Below, piece by piece: positions 51,401 through 60,400 of a DNA stretch of 64,000 bases (position 1 is its first letter; every line of letters begins with the position of its first letter). Where the stretch lies: the NCBI RefSeq assembly GCF_963678635.1, contig NC_087070.1, positions 42,766,988-42,830,987 of the forward strand. The letters are read 5' to 3'. Origin of the DNA: Symsagittifera roscoffensis. Its lineage: Eukaryota > Xenacoelomorpha > Acoela > Convolutidae. The notes under the pieces were generated by a model. The model was not told where the DNA came from, ran no database searches, and saw only the letters and a program-made list of their open reading frames with translations. Made by a program: the position numbers and the translations under genes.

Positions 51401-54400
51401 TTGCTCCGTAGCTGTTTCATAATGAAAAAAAAAAGATTCTTTGTGATCAGTCGTTACCCCAAATGCTATTTGTACAAATAAAAATTCATAATTTTCAAGC
51501 TACCAACCAATATGTGATGCTTCGAAACTCACTCGACTATTGACTTTAAAATACAAATAGAACATACATTTTCAGTTAAACCAACAAAGCATCAAAGTGA
51601 GTTTTTCAAAGCTACCTGTTCTTAACATAAGTTTTTAGTTTAAATGCGCGCTGTAAACCAGTCAATTAAAAAGTTGATTGGTTGTTGCAATACACAGTTA
51701 TTTAGAGCCAAAAACCTGAATGTAGATCTCCAACCTTTTGTGGGATTGGCAGTTCTTTCAAGTTCAGTTTGATCGAACAAAAGTCATTCTTTCAATGTTG
51801 TGACCTCAAAACTGAGACAATCCAAAAATTTAAATAAGTACATTTTCACTCTTTGATTGCAAAATTGTTATTGTTAAGTTTTAATGAAATATAAAAAACA
51901 ACTTTTTCAACACAAAATCAATTCAAAACACAAAACAAACTGAACATTTTCGTGAATGTTGCGCGGCAACGTTGTGGACTACTTCAATGATGTTTCGGAT
52001 TTGGTAATGATTTAAAAAAAAACTATTCTGTAGATACTTTTGAGTCCTATTGTAATGTGCTTAATTTTTTGTGCACGTTAAGCAGAGTAGTCTAAAAACA
52101 GAAAAAGTGCAAGAGCAGAAAAGTAGACGAATCTCTAAAAGAAAAGTAGACGAATTTGTACGTGCTAATTGATGAAAAAATAATTCGATTTTTCAATACT
52201 ATTAAGAAAATAAACACTATACATGAATTGATAAATTTCATCAGGTTTTTTGCTTGAAATCTTATTAAAAGTTGATCAAATTACCTAAATATTGCAAAAT
52301 TATTCGTTTCCTTGGTAAAATTAACTATTCTAATGCCGTTTTACCGATTAGCTCAAAAAAACTAAATATTTTTGCTCTTGGACCCTATCTTATCTTAGAG
52401 AATTCTGCTTGCTGATCAGCCTCTCACAATAAAAGGACAATTTAAAAATCTTCGTCATTGTCGTCTTGTTCGATTGCTCTTCTTTGTTTCCTGCCACTGA
52501 ATAGATTTTGATTTCATTTACCAACAATCTTCGGTGATATGTTACAATCGGTGGTAATCTTGAGTATAGCACATGCATGCATTCAATTTGAGAACTATAA
52601 TGCGGCATAATATAGTCATTTCACTTTCAATCAATTGTACATGATACTAAGACAATTTTTTTATATTCATTGTACTCTGCCAGATCAAATGCTACTCAAA
52701 AATTCAAATTTTACACTTCTTTTGCTAAAAAATTTGGCTTTTAACACAAATTATAAATGTTGTGTGATGTATAACAAAAGCTATCCAGCTATTAAATTGA
52801 ACCTACCACCTATTTTTATATATCACCAAATCTTCACTTAGTCATTCGAGTCCAATGAATCAGCGCTAGATGCACAGGTTACACCCAATGAACTTAACCG
52901 GGCACTTAATCAGTAGGAAAACTTGAGACTTCCTTTTGGTCTTATGCACTAAACGACCCAAACTAAGTACTTCCACATCTTGATCTGAAATTAATGTGAA
53001 TCAGTTGATTGGATAACATGGTCCGATTTTTCAATTTAAACTTCAAGCAGATAAAATAACCAAAAAGAACGGAATTTTATTAAGGTTGAAGCCATTTCAT
53101 TGAGATGTTCTGGAGGGGGTAAAGTTTCACAAAAGGCACCAAATTAATTTAATCATTGAAAAACATTCAAATTTTTGGCAACAATTCTGGAAACAATTTG
53201 GCTTACAGAAATTATATCACTTTTCTTTGACAGTCTTCGCTTGAATTCTCTGCACTGCTTCAGCTCTGAGATCAAAGTCATGCAGACTAGATCAATTACA
53301 TGACTTGACCTCCTTTTGGTTCAGCTGAGATTGTTTTTCAACTTTTTTTGTTTAAACTACAGGAAAAAATGTCGGGCTACAAGAGAGCTGATTATCTTTT
53401 TCGCAGAAAGAAGAGCCTGTATTTCAAACGAATCTCCCAAATGAGTTAAGTCAAAAAAACCTGCTCGTTGTCAAATCTGCTCAATTGATTCTCTTCGTGT
53501 TTGAAACTTAATTCAATTTTCAAATCAACAATTTGGCTAACAAATAAAAACAAGACTGCTCGTATCAGGGCGAAGGGCGAAGCCCTGAATGTTCCGACTG
53601 CCTTCTAAGGTTTATTGAGCAGCAGTAAAAGCATAAAAAAATAAAATAAAATGAAAATTTTTTCTAAAATTTGAAATTTTTTGTGAAAATCATCCCCCAC
53701 ATGCCATATAAAGTACAAAAAGAGAGATTTCGTTCCTTGTAACAAATCAATTATGGCAAATAAGCTTCGTTCAACCAATTTGGAGCGATTTTAAGACGGA
53801 TTAAATCTCCGCTTACGCGTTAATAGCGCGAATTATATCGTGCGTTAATTGTCCCAAATTGGTTAAAATGACAATCTTTAAACCCTCATAACTCTACGAA
53901 AAATGATCACAGGTGAAATATCTTTTCAAATTTAAGCTCAGGACAACAATACCTTTTGAATGATTTAAAAAATTCCGTCAAAAATGGCTAGTAAAAAAGT
54001 CGAAATTTGCCTGAAGAAAAAAAAACCCACCCCGAGCACAAATATTCCGTTACTTTCGTATCGAAAGTCGGAACAATGAAGAATTGGCCTAGAATTTCTT
54101 TCTGCTTTACTTGCAAAGGTGAGTCTTAAAAAGAAATCAAATAATCCGAGCACATCTGCAAAATTTTCAGCGATCAAACATCTTAGTCTCCACTAACACA
54201 GCTGACCAAAAAGAGCTTCATGTGACAAAAAAAGGAAAATAAAAAAAAATTTACAGAGCCTGGCAGAAGAAACATGAAGGCTATCAAACATCACGAGTCA
54301 CGCGACAATAAATGCAAATCATCACGTGACCAAGGTCAAGATGAGGATGAAGATGAATCAGGTGGATAAAAAGAGGACGATGTGGGGGCTAAAATGGCTG

Positions 54401-57400
54401 ATTTGGTCGAGGTGGGGTGGGGGGGATTGGATTGCAGAGTTGCTCTTGGAAGGGGGAGGAGAAATATAATTCCCATATTTTCGGCAGCAGACGTTTCGAA
54501 CAGTTGAAAAAGAAAAAATAGGGCAATATTTTCCGCAGAAGATTCGTAGAAACGAACTAAAAAATTTTTCCTGTAGTTTAAACAAAAAAAGTTGAAAAAC
54601 AATCTCAGCTGAACCAAAAGGAGGTCAAGTCATGTAATTGATCTAGTCTGCATGACTTTGATCTCAGAGCTGAAGCAGTGCAGAGAATTCAAGCGAAGAC
54701 TGTCAAAGAAAAGTGATATAATTTCGAAGCAATCTAGAGGCGAAAAAGTTATTCTGTTATCTTCAGTCCTCAACATTGGCTTATGATTTTTTCATTTTTC
54801 AGTTTGAGAAAATTTGAAATATACATATTTTATTTTGAAAATTATCCTTAAGGTAAACGACTTAATTTTTTACCGCACAAACAGTTCGAATCTTAATTCA
54901 TTCATGTTCTGGAGAATACTAAACAAGTCAAAATTCGCAATTTTAACGCACACTCAGCAGTTTTCTGAAATTGTAGAGATTATATAACTAAAACTTGGAA
55001 AAAAATACATTTCGAACGGTCTCAGCTGCTGTAATGACCAGTATAAGAAAGCGACAAACTTCGGCCAAGACAAAAATGAGGAGTGTCTTTGACAAGATTT
55101 TTCTAATTTATTTAACAAAATGACCACCTCGAGGCTGGCAAAAAAAAATAATCAAGTAAAAAAAATCAAATATATTATAAATTTTTTGGATAACATTTTG
55201 TTGCCATAAACGACAGGGACTCAAAACCGCAATGATTTCTTTCATAATATTGACTCTTGTGATCACGTGATCATTTTCCAGGCGATTCGCCGAAGAGTCT
55301 GGCCTATATTCTGTCGCATGCTGCTGTAATTGAGATCGCCTGCTACGCCTTCGGAATAGGCAGTGGATTCACCTCTTTAGATCTCTCCGGACTGGCGCTG
55401 GTCCAGCTCAGAATGACCCTGCAGAAAATCCAGACTATGATTTCAGGTAGGTCCGATTTATTCAATTTTCTTTTAACCCGGAATAGCTATCTTTTTCATT
55501 ATTTTTAGCCTAAATTTTGAGACCGAAAACATGACAAAATGTTTTATATGGCTAACTTGTCTGGAAAATATAACCAAATATACAAAAAAAACTTCAACCT
55601 CTTTTTCTTTGTAAAAACAGTAAGGGCAAAACAGATAGTGCAAAACAAAAAAACTGAGAAAAAATAAAATCAACATTTTCTATCATCAATAAGCAATTAA
55701 ATATCACAGTAAAACAAGCTAGTTTTTCTCAACGTTTTACACAGAGGTGAAACATATTGGAATCAGTTTAAGACGAATATTTTACATACAACTATATTTC
55801 TCGAGAATAATCACTGTAAAATATTTAGAACTAACCAATTATGATCCATTCCTAAAACTTATGATAATTTGTAAAGCTGAAACTATTTATAGTTTCAGCC
55901 GGAGAAGAAATAATTTAACTAAGAAAGAAGTTGCTATTCCTCTCCTCTAACCTCGCAAGAATACTACTATATACTAAGACTATTAAGACTAGGAAACATG
56001 AGAGTAAAATTGAGATCGATATCAGGCTTAGAAGTTGCACCAATCTATGCGGCGAAAATAAGATAGCGTGACGAACAGACGGTGTACTCTAACCAAATTT
56101 ACAATATGAGAAGGCCACCCCGCACCTAAACCTCGCAAGAATACCAAGAATACAAGAATACCACTATAAACCTCGCAAGAATACCACTATATACTAAGAC
56201 TATTAAGACTAGGAAATATGAGAGTAAAATTAGGATCGATATTAGGCTTAGAAGTTGCACCAATCTATGCGGCCGAAAATAAGATAGCGTGATGAACAGA
56301 CGGTGTACTCAAACCAAATTTACAATATGAGAAGGCCACCCCGCACCTAAACTCAATATTATAGTGTTCTTTTTTAATCAACCAGGTTTTTTTGGCATTT
56401 CTATAAGAAAAAACTTGCAATAAAACGAACGCGTAGCATTGCAAGCTACCAAATAAACAGTGTGATGAAAGTAACTAAAAAACTAAGTCGAAAAAAAAAT
56501 AAAGTAAAAAAACGACAAAAGAAACTGTTGTCATAAAATATATTGAGCGATTAAAAATTTTGAAGTTTTAACTTTTATACTACCAACCGATATCTGATTA
56601 TTTTATAATACCAAACTACTACCTGATTTCTTCAAGACAAGGTTAACCGTTTCTTATCCTTAAATAAGTGCAAACAAAATTACTAAACCAACAAAACATA
56701 AGCTGAATTCATGCCGAAAACTGGATAAGCTGGAAGCCTGAACTCAGTTGGGCTGAACAAAGTTTGTACGCGAAAAAAAAAACAGAAAAACGAAAAATAT
56801 ACCAGTCAAGGAAAGAATATATAAAAATTTACAGGAGTCAATCAGTGACACTTGAGACTACAATGAGATGTTGAGAATGAGATTTCTGCTTCGTTAATTT
56901 CAATTACAAATGTTTAAGAAAAGTTGTTTGCGGGAAAAAAAAGTATAGTTCCTGATTACAAAACACTTGCTCTCGCAAGTGTAAAAATTGTTTCAACAAT
57001 TTAAAGAAGGAAAAAAATTGAACAAAAAAACTAAAAACACACCGTATTCAATTTAGTTATTCTGGACACCCCCCTCAAGACAGCGATAGACAAACTTCTG
57101 ACAGCTCTGAATCTTCTGGAACACAACCAGATAGAAGAGGCCATTGAGAAGTTCAAACTGGTCGAATCAGACGCCATCCAGGCATTCTATTACGCCAAAG
57201 GTCTTTTAAGGACAAAGTTTAAACTGACTATGTGATACGAATGGTTACGTAGCAAAAAATATACTAGTCATCAGGGGCGGATCTAGGATTTTCTCGAGGG
57301 GGGGGGGGCGGATTTTCAAAAAAGTTTCGAAAATTTTGACGACCTTTTTTATTTTTTTAGGTCGACCAAATTGAATTTTTCGAGCTCTCCCAAAGCACAA

Positions 57401-60400
57401 TTTTGTCCCTATTTTGGCCAAATTTTTTGCGCCGCAGGCAAAATTTTGAAAAAACAGGTCAAAAAAGGCGTTTTTAGGCACTTTTTGGAAAATTTTGACC
57501 AAAAAATTGCGTTTTTTCGGCGCGCGCTCCCCCCTCAAAATTAGTATATATTGGCGCCTAAGGCGCCTTTAGAAAATTTTTAGGGTCGGTCGGCCAAAAA
57601 TGGATTTCTTAAAAAGTATCAAAGGGGGTACCCTTTGGGTCGGCAGGGGGTCGAATCCCTGAGGGGGGAAAAGGCGTCCACCCCCCCAGCCCCCCCCCTA
57701 AATCCGCCCCTGCTAGTCATAGAGTACTAGACAAGTCCTAAGCCAATCAGAATCGAGAAAAGAAAACTTTTCGTATGTTTGTTTTCTTATCTCGATTCTG
57801 ATTGGCTTAGGACGTGTATACTTTTTGACATGTCTACTTTTTGACAGTACTCCATGTAATAAGAATCTAAGACAATGATATATAACCCGGGTCGAGGTGC
57901 TCACTTTATGTTTCGAAATCATAAAGTGAGGAAAGCGAAAAAGAATAGTCGAGACAGGAGCTGGGTCGAACACAATTTTGAAACATACCTCGAGCATATA
58001 TATCTACTTCCTCCAAAAAAGTTACGGAAAAATTAGATAATAATTTCGTAACTTTCGGCTATATATTTGATCCTCTGTTTTTTGGTTCGTTCACACTCTG
58101 GCTGGTGTATTCACACTCGTTGTTCAAAGTAAAAAGATGATACTTTCAATTAATTCAAATAATTGAATTTTGAAATTCAAATAATTGAATTTTGAAATCT
58201 TTCAAATTCAAAATAATTAATTTCATTTAATATTCATTAAAAAAAATACAACTTTTGCCCTGATATTTACTTCTGTTTTTGAAAATTTCAATTGGACTCG
58301 AGAGGTGGAAAAATTTTTTTAAAGTGAAGACTTTTCAAAAAATATATATATGCTTACAGTTTCTATCGATATTAGCTAATGCTTTTGCTATAAATTCAAA
58401 AAAGTGAAAATCGAGGCCACATGGAAAAAAAGGATAACTTAAAATTCGATTTGAGGCATATTTAGAAATGTTAGAGCATTGAATTAATCCTTGAGCAAAA
58501 TTGAAGCACACTTTGTCCTTAAAAGGTCAAGAAAAAACTATCGAGAACCTGGAGCAAGCTGTAACTGCCAAGCGCATGATAGTGTACTGCAAAATGTGCA
58601 TCTACTCTTTCGACCGAGAACTGCACACTATAGGGATCTCCTTAACTACCCCCACTTAGAAACGAATACCCCACCTCTCTAATGATAGCTGGTCATGAAG
58701 AAAACAACCCCCCCCCCCACCCGCAATGATACCTAGTAACAAACACCCCACCCCTTCAATGATAGCTAGTCACGAAGAAACCCCCCCCCCGCAATGATAC
58801 CTAGTAACGATTATTCTCACCGGTCTAATGATAGCTATTCACAAAGAACCCCCCCCCCCCCCCCGCAATGATACCTAGTAACGAATATTCTCATCGGTCT
58901 AATGATAGCTATTCACGAAGAAACCCCCCCCCCCCACCAAACATTTATAGCTAATTTGGTAATCCAACAGCCAAGCAAATACGAGTTTTTTTTTCTTAAT
59001 AGCGAAACTCCCCTTTTGTAAGTAAATAAAATAGAGCGGGGCTGTTAGAGAGATCTATGCCACTATAGTCCCGTTCACGCTTCTTGAGAAACCGAGACAG
59101 AGTATGATCGCCAATGAACTGGAACGAGACTGCTTCGAAATTCTAGAAGTGCAGGCGTCGGTCACCATTGGCTTCTTCACTTTCCGCAAACAATCTAAGC
59201 GGCAGAACATGCAGGACATGGCCGACTCCATTCTCAAAATAACTTATCCTTACATTTCAGAAGGCAAAAATTGGACCGATTCCAGATTGGAACATTTTCA
59301 GGTACGATGTTCTATTTGGTTGTATAGCAGTTTCTTGGCTCATCTATTCCTTCATGAAATATATTTTTTAAAGAGCTCTGCGACTAATGCATTTTTGAGT
59401 TTTCAGGTCTTACTTCTTGCAAAGGAGGCAGAGTGAATGATCTGTCGATGATTTGAACTTATTCATGAAAAGCCGAACGCGGTACTTGCAATGTTTTACC
59501 ATACAACCAGGGCGGCTGTAGGTGGAGGGGGCTTTTTCTACTGGGATTCGAGCCCTTCAACAACCAAAGCCTCCCCCCTTGGTGTTATTTTATGACAGCC
59601 ATTTTAGGCCGATCAACCCTAAAAGTTTTATAGTGGCGCCTTTGGCGCCAATATATATTAATTCATTTCGAAGGAAAGCGCGCCAAAAAATCCACTGACA
59701 CTTTTTGTTCAATTTGTTTGGCTTATTTAATTTTCTATTCATCTAATCTCAATGATTGAGGGGACGCAACATTTAATCGCTTTGTTAAGCTTCAGCATTT
59801 ATGCCAAAATAAGTTCAGGATGGTTCTGGATTTTTGGAAATTTCTGTCTCTAATGATTATTTTAGCAAGGTTATACGCTTGTTTTTAAACTTATTTGCGA
59901 TTACTTTGTCTTAAATGTTTACACCGCACACTGTCCTACGGTGGTTCAAATGAATTTTATATCATTTTTAAAAAACCACGTTTCTTGTAAGCAAAAGATA
60001 AGAAAATTGGCTAGGTTGTGTAGATCTTCTTTCCATAGAATAAACAAAACTGCTCGTATCAAGACGAAGCCCTGAATGTTCCGACTGCCTTTTAAGGTCT
60101 ATGGAGCAGTAAAAACATAAAAAATTTAAATGTAATAAAATAAATAGAAAAAAAATATATATATCGCGCGTTAATTGTCCCAAATTGGCCAAATGGCATT
60201 TTTTCAACCCCCATAAATTTACAAAAAATGGTCACAGGTGAAATATCTTTTCAATTTTAAGCTCAGGCAACAATAATTTTCGAATGATATAAAAAAATTC
60301 CGTCAAAATGGCTAGTTAAAAAGTCGAAATTTGTCTGAAGAAAAAAAAACCCGCCCGAGCACAAATATTCCATTACTTTCGTTACGAAAGTCGGAACAAT

